From CALISC01 sp963545195 (GTDB taxonomy: Bacteria; Bacillota_I; Bacilli_A; Acholeplasmatales; Acholeplasmataceae): a DNA stretch of 8,371 nt. Below, in pieces: positions 1 through 6,297 of this stretch. The number at the start of each line of letters is the position of its first letter. The stretch's first letter is position 1. Below the pieces are notes generated by a model. That model ran no database searches. It was given only the letters and a program-made list of their open reading frames with translations, and was not told the DNA's origin. The DNA is taken from positions 1 to 8,371 of the forward strand of contig CAUUIA010000031.1 of NCBI GenBank assembly GCA_963545195.1, read 5' to 3'. The position numbers and the translations under genes were made by a program.

Positions 1-48
1 AATGGCTTAATAGTGTGTTTTTTCTCTTTATTTTTCAAAAAAATATTA

Positions 49-54
49 TATAAT
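49..54 (+). promoter_or_regulatory. Putative -10 box of the spoVG promoter
   Basis: There is a perfect TATAAT hexamer at 49-54 in a very AT-rich stretch. No good -35 hexamer lies at the standard distance: 26-31 reads CTTTAT. The expected start of transcription, near 60-61, coincides with the base of a 9-bp hairpin, which gives mild support. In such AT-rich DNA a TATAAT can occur by chance, so this is tentative. Confidence 0.4.
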
Positions 55-60
55 TATTTT

Positions 61-107
61 GTATTTAGTAAATATTTGAAAGGGATCTGGAGCAAACCAC
101 TAAATAC
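61..107 (+). promoter_or_regulatory. Hairpin in the spoVG 5' leader
   Basis: GTATTTAGT (61-69) is the exact reverse complement of ACTAAATAC (99-107), giving a 9-bp stem. Inside it, TTTG (75-78) can pair with CAAA (93-96), leaving an apical purine-rich loop at 79-92 that contains GGGAT and GGAG. The rest of the leader is very AT-rich, so this GC-richer loop stands out. It could stabilise the mRNA 5' end or bind a factor; it matches no riboswitch class I recognise. Confidence 0.4.
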
Positions 108-140
108 TTAAATAAAATTGCTTCTAGATATAAATTAAGT

Positions 141-404
141 ATGAAAATTACCAAAGTTCAAGTTAAACTTCTTGAAGATTCACAAAAACTTCTTGCAGTT
201 GCTTCAGTTGTGTTTGACGATGTATTCGTTGTTCACGGTGTAAAAGTTCTTGAAGGAGAATCTGGCCTATTTATCGCTATGCCTTCTCGTAAAACTAACA
301 CTGGTGAAAACAGAGACATTGCACACCCTATTGTAAGTGAATTTAGAGCAGAATTAACAGACGCTGTATTAAAAGAATACAACGTTCAAGTTCAAGCTAA
401 ATAA
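141..404 (+). CDS. spoVG: SpoVG-family DNA-binding regulatory protein
   Basis: The 87-aa product is a full-length SpoVG family member (usual length about 84-97). SpoVG is a small site-specific DNA-binding protein, and in some species it also binds RNA. It affects asymmetric septation in Bacillus and capsule or virulence genes in non-sporulating relatives, so its presence does not prove sporulation. The sequence shows the family pattern: an N-terminal MKITKVQVK strand, then FVVHGVKV, then GLFIAMPSRKT (about residues 42-52), then GENRDIAHPI (55-64), and a C-terminal helix ending DAVLKEY. The start is fixed by the conserved MKIT N-terminus. There is no Shine-Dalgarno sequence in the 20 nt before the ATG, unlike the other major genes here. 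The frame is open upstream back to about 72 but contains no ATG. A hairpin with a T-tract follows 20 nt after the stop. Confidence 0.96.
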   Translation: MKITKVQVKLLEDSQKLLAVASVVFDDVFVVHGVKVLEGESGLFIAMPSRKTNTGENRDIAHPIVSEFRAELTDAVLKEYNVQVQAK

Positions 405-414
405 GTTAATTTAA

Positions 415-420
415 TATAAT
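415..420 (+). promoter_or_regulatory. Possible -10 box for the prs-pth-mfd-folD transcript
   Basis: A perfect TATAAT lies 10 nt after the spoVG stop codon. The only -35-like sequence is TTCAAG (391-396, 18-nt spacer), which is weak. If used, transcription would begin near 427, at the base of the hairpin at 425-458, and prs would have its own promoter. The alternative is read-through from spoVG. Confidence 0.3.
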
Positions 421-424
421 TTTT

Positions 425-461
425 AAAATAAAAGTAGGGTCTACCTACTTTTATTTTTTTA
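425..461 (+). terminator. Intrinsic terminator or attenuator after spoVG
   Basis: AAAAGTAGG (431-439) pairs with CCTACTTTT (445-453) around the 5-nt loop GTCTA. The stem extends by five A/T pairs past a bulged A430 (425-429 with 454-458), and a T-run covers 455-461. This is a good Rho-independent terminator. Only about 28 nt separate it from the prs start, so prs must rely on read-through or on a promoter that overlaps it. Confidence 0.75.
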
Positions 462-489
462 AACTAAAAAACAAATAAGAAGGTTACAT

Positions 490-1464
490 ATGGAAACAAT
501 TATCAATGGTAAAAAAATTAAACTCTTTACTCTATCTGCAAACCCTGACCTTGCAGATAAAATTTCTGCATACACAAACATTCCTTTATCTAAAGTAAAT
601 ACGCTGAAGTTCCAGGACGGCGAAGTTTGTCTGTCTGCCGACGAAAGTGTGCGTGCATGTCATACTTTTATAATTCAGCCAACTTGTCGTCCAGTTAACG
701 AAAACTTAATGGAGTTATTTATTTTTGTAGACTCGCTAAAAAGAGCCTCAGTTGGACCAATTTCTGTGATCATGCCATACTATGGTTATTGCCGTCAAGA
801 CAGGAAAGACCAGTCTAGACTGCCAATTACTGCAAAGTTAGTGGCAAATCTACTGGAAAAATCTGGCATTGACAGACTTATTTGCATTGACCTGCACGTT
901 GCTCAAATCCAAGGTTTCTTTGACATTCCGATAGATAACTTCTCAGCTGCCGCGGTTTTTGCTGCACACATGGACAAAAAGAAACTAAAAGATGTAGTTG
1001 TAGTTTCACCTGACCACGGTGGGGCTGCGCGTGCGCGTAATTTTTCTAAACTGCTTAAAAACGAAACGCCAATCGCAATTATTGACAAGCGCCGACCACG
1101 TGCAAATGTTGCCGAAATTTTAAATATCATTGGTGACGTTAAAGGAAAAACTTGTATCTTGCTTGACGACATTATAGATACCGCTGGTACCTTAGTTGCA
1201 GGTGCAGAAGCGTTGAAAAAAGCAGGTGCAAAGGAAGTATATGCGATCGCTACTCACCCAATTTTTTCCGGAAGTGCTGTTGAAAAAATCAACAATTCTT
1301 GCCTAAAAGAAGTAATAGTGGCAGACACTATTCCTCTTGAACAAGCTGCTAAAGAGTCTGCAAAAATTGTGCAACTGACCATGAGTAAAATGCTTGGTAA
1401 AGCAATTTTAAATATCATTAACGACGTTTCCGTAACCCCTGTATTTCAAAAAATAGAAGAGTAG
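490..1464 (+). CDS. prs: Ribose-phosphate pyrophosphokinase (PRPP synthetase)
   Basis: The 324-aa product is a class I PRPP synthase. It transfers pyrophosphate from ATP to ribose-5-phosphate to make PRPP for purine, pyrimidine, NAD, histidine and tryptophan synthesis. Length matches the family (about 315-320). Visible motifs are FQDGEV (41-46), the PYYGYCRQDRK flexible-loop region (96-106), ITAKLVANLLE (113-123), DLHVAQIQGFFDIP (134-147, with metal-binding H136), SPDHGGAARAR (173-183), IDKRRPRANVAE (198-209, with the catalytic K200 and R202 equivalents) and the PRPP loop DDIIDTAGT (226-234). In the flexible loop, residues 107-108 are Asp-Gln where relatives often have Ala-Arg. A Shine-Dalgarno-like AAGAAGG (477-483) lies 6 nt before the ATG. 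Arginine is often CGT here, unlike mfd and folC, which suggests high expression. The TAG stop directly abuts the pth ATG, pointing to one operon. Confidence 0.98.
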   Translation: METIINGKKIKLFTLSANPDLADKISAYTNIPLSKVNTLKFQDGEVCLSADESVRACHTFIIQPTCRPVNENLMELFIFVDSLKRASVGPISVIMPYYGYCRQDRKDQSRLPITAKLVANLLEKSGIDRLICIDLHVAQIQGFFDIPIDNFSAAAVFAAHMDKKKLKDVVVVSPDHGGAARARNFSKLLKNETPIAIIDKRRPRANVAEILNIIGDVKGKTCILLDDIIDTAGTLVAGAEALKKAGAKEVYAIATHPIFSGSAVEKINNSCLKEVIVADTIPLEQAAKESAKIVQLTMSKMLGKAILNIINDVSVTPVFQKIEE

Positions 1465-2040
1465 ATGAAACTAATTGTTGGACTTGGAAATCCAGGTGCG
1501 CAGTATGAAAACACTAGACACAACATTGGATTTCAAATACTTGATTTAATTGAAAAACAACTTCAAAAACAGTTTTCTTTTAACTCAAAATTTGAATGTT
1601 TTGAGTTAAAAGAAAAAATCAACCATGAAAACGTTATTTTGATTAAACCAACTACCTACATGAACTTATCTGGAAATGCTTTGATTAAAGTTAAAAACTA
1701 CTTTAAAGTAGATACCGCAGATATTTTGGTGATAGTTGACGACATAAACCTACCACTTGGCTCAGTTAGAATCAGAGAATCTGGGTCTGCTGGTGGACAC
1801 AATGGACTGAAAAGCATTGAGGCAGTACTTGGTACTACTCAGTATAAAAGAATAAAGATAGGTTGCGGTAAACCAAATGTTGACGTTGATTTAAAAGACT
1901 ATGTTTTGGCTAATTTCTCAAAAACAGAGCAAGATACTTTAACTAAAGAAGTCTATCCTGTTGCGGTTGATGCAATTTCTGCTTTTATCTCTGGTGTTGA
2001 TTTTCATAAAATAACTTCTAAATACAATATAAATGCTTGA
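1465..2040 (+). CDS. pth: Peptidyl-tRNA hydrolase
   Basis: The 191-aa product is a full-length bacterial Pth, which cleaves the ester bond of peptidyl-tRNAs dropped by the ribosome so that the tRNA can be reused; it is cytosolic and essential in most bacteria. Motifs are GLGNPG (6-11), YENTRHNIGF (14-23, catalytic H19), KPTTYMNLSG (61-70, N67), VDDINLPLG (91-99, D92/D93), SAGGHNGLKS (108-117, N113) and YKRIKIGCGKP (127-137). Residue 134 is Cys where Ile is usual. The ATG follows the prs TAG with no gap and only a weak AGAAGAG upstream (1455-1461), so translation is probably coupled. The gene overlaps mfd by 8 nt. Residues 37-51 are encoded by a perfect 18-bp inverted repeat, without any obvious insertion compared with the B. 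subtilis protein as I recall it. Confidence 0.97.
   Translation: MKLIVGLGNPGAQYENTRHNIGFQILDLIEKQLQKQFSFNSKFECFELKEKINHENVILIKPTTYMNLSGNALIKVKNYFKVDTADILVIVDDINLPLGSVRIRESGSAGGHNGLKSIEAVLGTTQYKRIKIGCGKPNVDVDLKDYVLANFSKTEQDTLTKEVYPVAVDAISAFISGVDFHKITSKYNINA
1573..1616 (+). repeat. Perfect 18-bp inverted repeat inside pth
   Basis: The arms at 1573-1590 and 1599-1616 are exact reverse complements and flank an 8-nt loop (TTTGAATG, 1591-1598). Each left-arm base was checked against its partner: TTTTCTTTTAACTCAAAA pairs fully with TTTTGAGTTAAAAGAAAA. No T-tract follows the hairpin on either strand beyond the arm itself, so it is not a typical terminator. Confidence 0.9.
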
Positions 2041-5000
2041 TTCAAAACTCCTTGATTATTTAAAAAATGCATATAAGAATGCCCGACACTCTGTATCTGA
2101 GTGCATTTCTTATAATGCATTTTTTACTGTTAAAACCTATTTAAATAGTACAGGGACTGTGTTTTTGGTTTTGCCAAACCTACATCAGGCCCAGCTTTAT
2201 TTTGACTATCTTTCCAATATTTTTGACCCAGAGCAGGTTTTATTTTTTCCGGTAGATGAACTGATTACCCAAATCATGGCTTTTTCTTCAAAAGACTTTT
2301 TAAGTCAACGCGTAAACACAGTCCACGCACTTTTAAAAGACCAAAGAAAAATAGTAGTCACTAATGACCTTGCTTTAACTAAAAGACTTTTTAGTGTAGA
2401 CAAGTACCAAGAAAACCAAGTTTTTATAAAACCAGGCATGGAGTTAAAACCAGAGACTCTGGCTGAAAAACTAATAACTTTTGGTTATCAAAAAGAGTAC
2501 ACTTTAAGCGCACCAGAGACTTACTCAACTCGCGGAGATATATTTGACATTTATCCACTCGGATTTGTAGATCCAATTAGAATAAACTTTTCAGATGACA
2601 TAGTTGAAACAATTAAAACCTTTAGTCTAGATACTCAACTTTCAAAAACTAAAGTTGAGTCACTTTCTCTTTTTCCAGCAACTGAACTGTTTTACACAGA
2701 TGACGAGTTGAAACAGGTTGAGTCTAAAATTAAAGGTTACTTTAGTAATTTAAACTTGTCCCTTGAGGAAAAAGAAAAGTTAAATAAAGATATACTTAAC
2801 TTAGTTAATAGAACTGAGTTAGATTCACTAGGTTTGTATTTAGGTTTTTTTACCGAAAGTAACAATACTATCTTTGATTTTGGTAAATCCAGTGAAGTGA
2901 TATTTGTAGATAAGGAAAAATATCAAATCAACAACACTCAACGCAAAGACGACCTTGCTCAGTTTAAAACTAGTTACAACGGCAGTAATTTAATTACCAA
3001 CAATTTTTTATATGACTTTGAAAATTCGCTTAGCAGAGCGACTTTAGAGTTTCAAACTAATGTTTTTTTAAGTGAAAAACATGTATTTGAGCCAGACTTT
3101 TACGCAGGTAACTTTGAAAAGTTTTATATCTTCAATAAAGATATTTTAAAAAAATATCAAACAGTTTTGCTCTACAAGACTGATACTGAAAAAAACCAAA
3201 TTGCCGATTTTCTTTTAGAAAAAGAAATTAAGTTTTCAGACAGTTTTGAAGATAAAGAGGAAGTTAATGTTTGGTTAGTTAAAGACAGCACGCACCTTAG
3301 TTTTATAGATCCTTTTTTAAAACTTGCTGTATTTTCTTCGTATGTTTTGTTTAACACAAATTCTAAACCCAAAGTTAGATATAAGGCTTTGCTTGGTAAC
3401 GCCAAGACTATAGAGAATCCGGATGAACTTACAATAAATGAATACGTCGTACACGTTAATTTCGGAATTGGTAAATACCTTGGTTTAACTACTAACACAA
3501 TATCTGGATTTAAAAAAGACTATCTGCTGCTTGAGTACGCTAACTCAGAAAAAGTATATGTGCCAGTTTCCCAAATTAACTTAGTGTTAAAATACGCAAA
3601 GCCTGGTGCAAATGTTAAGTTAAGTGTGTTGGGTTCAAAAAAATGGACAGCCGCAAAACTAAAAGCCTTTGAAAACGCAAAGGCTGTGGCCAGTCGTTTA
3701 ATTGCTTTATATGAAGCCAGACATAACTCACAAGGAGCCGAAATTAAAGGAGAGCCTGAACTTGAGCAAGAACTGGCTAAAGACTTTAACTTTCAGTTAA
3801 CTAAAGACCAAGAAACCGCCATTCAAGCGGTTTTTAAAGACATGGCTAAACCAGTTCCAATGGAAAGACTGATAATTGGCGATGTTGGTTTTGGTAAAAC
3901 TGAAGTAGCACTCAGAGCAGCCTACAGAGCCATAATTTCGGGCAAGCAGGTGGCTTATATTTGTCCAACTACTATACTAGCAAGTCAGCAAGCGGAACTT
4001 TTTAAAACTAGACTAACTAAGTTTGGCGTAAACGTTGCTGTGCTTTCTCGTTTAGTTGAAAAATCTAAGCAAAGTAAGTATTTGCGTGGACTTAACACCG
4101 GAATTTATGACATTGCTATCGGCACCCACCGTCTACTTTCAAAAGATATTAAATTTAAGAGCTTAGGTTTACTTATAATTGACGAAGAACAGCGTTTTGG
4201 TGCAATCGACAAAGAAAAGATTAAAGAACTTGCTTTAAATGTAGATACACTTTATTTATCTGCAACTCCAATTCCACGAACTCTTGAACAAACCCTTTCT
4301 GGCCTGAAGTCCTACTCTTTAATTGAAACTCCGCCAAACAACCGCTATCCTGTGCAAACTTACGTGCTTCCGCACGAAGACTTAATTGTCAAAGAAATCA
4401 TTCAAAGAGAGCTTTCTAGAGCAGGCCAAGTTTTTTATCTTTTTAACGATATTGCCAAAATTAAACAAAAGTTAGAGACCTTAAAAGCCCAAGTTCCAGA
4501 GGCTAAAATAGCCTATGTGCATAGCAAGTTAAATAAAGCAGAGATTGAAAACATTTTAAGTGATTTTGTTGAACACAAAATAGATGTACTTTTAACTACT
4601 ACTATTATTGAAGCCGGCATAGACATTGCTAACGCCAACACTTTGATTGTTGAGCGCGCTGACCACTTTGGGCTAGCTCAACTTTATCAGCTCAGAGGCA
4701 GAGTTGGCAGAAGCGACAAAATAGCTTATGCTTACTTTACTTACCAAAAAAACAAAGAAATGACAGAAGACGCTAAAAAACGACTAAGTGCAATTAAACG
4801 TTTTGTTAATTTAGGTTCTGGGTTTGCCATATCATTAGAAGATCTTTCAATTAGAGGCGGCGGCGATATTTTTGGAAAAGAACAGTCCGGCTTTATTGAA
4901 AGTGTGGGTACACAAATGTATTTAAAGTTAATTTCTGAGCAGTTGACTGGCAAGCCAGCATTTGAAGAAACTGACACCAAAACTTCTATATACTCACAAT

Positions 5001-5431
5001 CTATTGACAAGACCTACATAGAAAGCGAAAACTTAAGAATTGCTTATCACAAAAAAATTGCAAGACTAACTTCTTTTAAAGAAGCAGAGACCTTGCTTAC
5101 TGAGTTTAAAGATATTTTTGGTGTAGTTCCTGAATCTGAGCGTAACTATGTGTACTCCGTAGTTTTAAAAAAACTAAAACAAAGACTAGATATTTTAAAT
5201 ATCTCGCTTACAAATAAAGAAGTAGGCATAGAATTTAAAAACAGCCAAAATGCTATAATGTCTAAAAAACCAGCTTTGAAGTTTTGTGTTAAAAGTCCAA
5301 ATGTGCGTTTAAAGTCTACTTTAAATTCAACATTTGTGTATTTAAAGACAGACAATTTAGCTGAATGGACTAAAGAAACTATTTTATTTTTAGAGCACCT
5401 AGAAAAGGAGGTTGAAAATGCAGATAATTGA
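2033..5431 (+). CDS. mfd: Transcription-repair coupling factor Mfd
   Basis: The 1132-aa product is a full-length Mfd (relatives are about 1150-1180). Mfd is a DNA translocase that removes RNA polymerase stalled at lesions and recruits UvrA for nucleotide excision repair. Domains in order: a UvrB-like N-terminal module (about 1-330, with TRGDIFDIYPL near 165-175); a CarD-like RNA-polymerase-interacting domain starting near residue 464 (EYVVHVNFGIGKYLGL, then YVPVSQINLVLKYA); a RecG-like helicase core with Walker A GDVGFGKTE (616-624, K622), DEEQ box (717-720), LSATPIPRT, TTIIEAGID (from 856) and QLRGRVGR (886-893); and the translocation motif GKEQSG (Q951). A C-terminal TRCF/D7 domain follows. 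DEEQ rather than DEEH is the form I know from Bacillus Mfd. The ATG lies inside the pth 3' end with no Shine-Dalgarno, suggesting translational coupling. A large hairpin sits at codons 11-31. The TGA stop overlaps folD. Confidence 0.98.
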   Translation: MLDSKLLDYLKNAYKNARHSVSECISYNAFFTVKTYLNSTGTVFLVLPNLHQAQLYFDYLSNIFDPEQVLFFPVDELITQIMAFSSKDFLSQRVNTVHALLKDQRKIVVTNDLALTKRLFSVDKYQENQVFIKPGMELKPETLAEKLITFGYQKEYTLSAPETYSTRGDIFDIYPLGFVDPIRINFSDDIVETIKTFSLDTQLSKTKVESLSLFPATELFYTDDELKQVESKIKGYFSNLNLSLEEKEKLNKDILNLVNRTELDSLGLYLGFFTESNNTIFDFGKSSEVIFVDKEKYQINNTQRKDDLAQFKTSYNGSNLITNNFLYDFENSLSRATLEFQTNVFLSEKHVFEPDFYAGNFEKFYIFNKDILKKYQTVLLYKTDTEKNQIADFLLEKEIKFSDSFEDKEEVNVWLVKDSTHLSFIDPFLKLAVFSSYVLFNTNSKPKVRYKALLGNAKTIENPDELTINEYVVHVNFGIGKYLGLTTNTISGFKKDYLLLEYANSEKVYVPVSQINLVLKYAKPGANVKLSVLGSKKWTAAKLKAFENAKAVASRLIALYEARHNSQGAEIKGEPELEQELAKDFNFQLTKDQETAIQAVFKDMAKPVPMERLIIGDVGFGKTEVALRAAYRAIISGKQVAYICPTTILASQQAELFKTRLTKFGVNVAVLSRLVEKSKQSKYLRGLNTGIYDIAIGTHRLLSKDIKFKSLGLLIIDEEQRFGAIDKEKIKELALNVDTLYLSATPIPRTLEQTLSGLKSYSLIETPPNNRYPVQTYVLPHEDLIVKEIIQRELSRAGQVFYLFNDIAKIKQKLETLKAQVPEAKIAYVHSKLNKAEIENILSDFVEHKIDVLLTTTIIEAGIDIANANTLIVERADHFGLAQLYQLRGRVGRSDKIAYAYFTYQKNKEMTEDAKKRLSAIKRFVNLGSGFAISLEDLSIRGGGDIFGKEQSGFIESVGTQMYLKLISEQLTGKPAFEETDTKTSIYSQSIDKTYIESENLRIAYHKKIARLTSFKEAETLLTEFKDIFGVVPESERNYVYSVVLKKLKQRLDILNISLTNKEVGIEFKNSQNAIMSKKPALKFCVKSPNVRLKSTLNSTFVYLKTDNLAEWTKETILFLEHLEKEVENADN
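2062..2125 (+). repeat. Long bulged hairpin at the start of mfd, ending in a T-tract
   Basis: AAAAAATGCAT (2062-2072) pairs with ATGCATTTTTT (2115-2125), 11 bp. After a bulged A2114, positions 2073-2079 pair with 2107-2113, 7 bp. After a bulged T2106, TG (2080-2081) pairs with CA (2104-2105). An internal 5-nt bulge (2082-2086) leads to an upper stem CACTC/GAGTG (2087-2091/2099-2103) with a 7-nt loop. The A-run/T-run base gives it the look of an intrinsic terminator, although it lies within coding sequence 27 nt after the mfd ATG codon. Confidence 0.8.
2633..2660 (+). repeat. Perfect 10-bp inverted repeat inside mfd
   Basis: ACTCAACTTT (2633-2642) and AAAGTTGAGT (2651-2660) are exact reverse complements with an 8-nt loop. 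A stem of this size is near what chance would produce once or less in such a window, so no function is claimed. Confidence 0.6.
3811..3835 (+). other. Terminator-like hairpin inside mfd
   Basis: AAACCGC (3813-3819) pairs with GCGGTTT (3827-3833) around a 7-nt loop. The stem can extend by a G-T and an A-T pair (3811-3812 with 3834-3835), and its 3' side ends in five Ts (3831-3835). It lies just before the helicase Walker A region of mfd. Translating ribosomes would normally mask it, and it may be chance. Confidence 0.35.
5298..5336 (+). repeat. Two-tier inverted repeat near the 3' end of mfd
   Basis: CAAATGT (5298-5304) pairs with ACATTTG (5330-5336). Inside it, TTTAAAG (5308-5314) pairs with CTTTAAA (5319-5325) around TCTA. 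The two 7-bp stems are separated by a 3x4 internal loop. It lies about 80 nt upstream of the folD start. Confidence 0.5.
5404..5411 (+). promoter_or_regulatory. Strong Shine-Dalgarno that sets the folD start
   Basis: AAAGGAGG is a consensus ribosome binding site with a 6-nt spacer to the ATG at 5418. It lies directly against a TTG codon at 5412, which therefore cannot be the real start even though it is in frame. Confidence 0.9.
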
Positions 5432-6269
5432 CGGAATTAAAATCTCAGAACAAGTTAAACAACAACTTAAGCAGGAAGTTAAACAAATAAAAGAACAAAC
5501 TAATTTAGTGCCAGGTCTGGCAATTGTATTGGTTGGATCAGATCCTGCTTCAAAGATTTACGTTAACAAAAAAATCAAAACAGCCACAGACCTAGGTTTT
5601 CAGTCGGCTCTCTTTTCGTTTTCTGAAACTGAACCTGAAAGTAAAGTAATTACCCAAATTCAAAAATTAAATAAAGATCCTTTGTATTCGGGAATCATTG
5701 TGCAACTACCATTGCCAAAAGGCTTTGATAAGTTTGCAATACTAGACGCAGTTGCTAAAGAAAAAGATGTAGACGGCTTTGGCTTAGTTTCACAAGGCCT
5801 GCTTTTCGAAGGCAGAACAGGGTTTTTGCCTGCTACTGCTAGAGGTGTACTTGAGTTAATTGAAAGCACTGATACCGAAATTAAAGGTAAAAACTGCGTT
5901 GTTGTTGGGCGTAGCTTAATTGTTGGGCAACCTGTTGCCAAAATCCTGCAAGACAGAAATGCAACCGTTACAGTTTGTCATAGCCACACTAAAAACTTAG
6001 AGTTTTTCACTAGAAACGCAGATATTTTGATAGTAGCTGTGGGTATTCCTAATTTTATTAAAAGTAGTATGGTTAAGGCTAACTCTGTAGTCATTGATGT
6101 TGGTATCAACAAGGTTGATGGCAAAATAGTTGGTGATGTTGAGTTTAGTTCAGTTGCTAAAGTCGCCAGCCACTTAACACCAGTACCAGGTGGAGTGGGA
6201 CCGCTTACTGTAGTTTCACTTCTTAAAAACACACTAGATGCGTTTAAAAAAATAAACAAACTTAAATAG
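5418..6269 (+). CDS. folD: Bifunctional methylene-THF dehydrogenase / methenyl-THF cyclohydrolase FolD
   Basis: The 283-aa product (start at ATG 5418) interconverts 5,10-methylene-, 5,10-methenyl- and 10-formyl-tetrahydrofolate using NADP, supplying formyl groups for purines and initiator tRNA. Motifs are SKIYVNKK (45-52) with Y49 and K53 matching the catalytic Tyr and Lys, GIIVQLPLP (92-100, Q96), KDVDGF (116-121, D119), the nucleotide-binding VVVGRSLIVGQPVA (161-174), VTVCHSHT (184-191) and PGGVGPLTV (257-265). Two family-typical segments differ: the usual DGFHPxN stretch reads DGFGLVS, one residue shorter, and the usual PCTPxG reads PATARG (138-143). The core catalytic residues are present, so activity is likely. 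The gene overlaps mfd by 14 nt and has its own strong Shine-Dalgarno. The 249-nt gap that follows suggests it ends the prs-pth-mfd-folD transcript. Confidence 0.97.
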   Translation: MQIIDGIKISEQVKQQLKQEVKQIKEQTNLVPGLAIVLVGSDPASKIYVNKKIKTATDLGFQSALFSFSETEPESKVITQIQKLNKDPLYSGIIVQLPLPKGFDKFAILDAVAKEKDVDGFGLVSQGLLFEGRTGFLPATARGVLELIESTDTEIKGKNCVVVGRSLIVGQPVAKILQDRNATVTVCHSHTKNLEFFTRNADILIVAVGIPNFIKSSMVKANSVVIDVGINKVDGKIVGDVEFSSVAKVASHLTPVPGGVGPLTVVSLLKNTLDAFKKINKLK

Positions 6270-6297
6270 ACAATCAAAATAACTAAAAATATTTTTT

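Noticed and set aside
1..111. An open frame from the window edge to a TAA at 109-111, which could be the tail of an upstream gene
   Set aside because: The translation is the Phe/Lys/Asn/Tyr-rich product typical of AT-rich noncoding DNA, resembles no family I know, and runs through the putative promoter and leader hairpin.
903..1172. Antisense reading frame within prs (others like it lie opposite mfd, folD and folC)
   Set aside because: It lies wholly opposite a well-conserved gene, shows no domain, and is explained by codon bias of the sense strand.
1243..1250. GCGATCGC octamer, the cyanobacterial HIP1 motif
   Set aside because: A single copy in a conserved prs coding region; the organism is clearly not a cyanobacterium.
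3126..3158. Overlapping alternative hairpins in mfd (ATATCTT/AAGATAT and GATATTTT/AAAATATC)
   Set aside because: Stems of 7-8 A/T-rich base pairs are expected about this often by chance in such AT-rich sequence.
5412..5417. TTG at 5412 as the folD start
   Set aside because: It touches the Shine-Dalgarno sequence with no spacer; ATG 5418 has ideal spacing and the normal FolD N-terminus.
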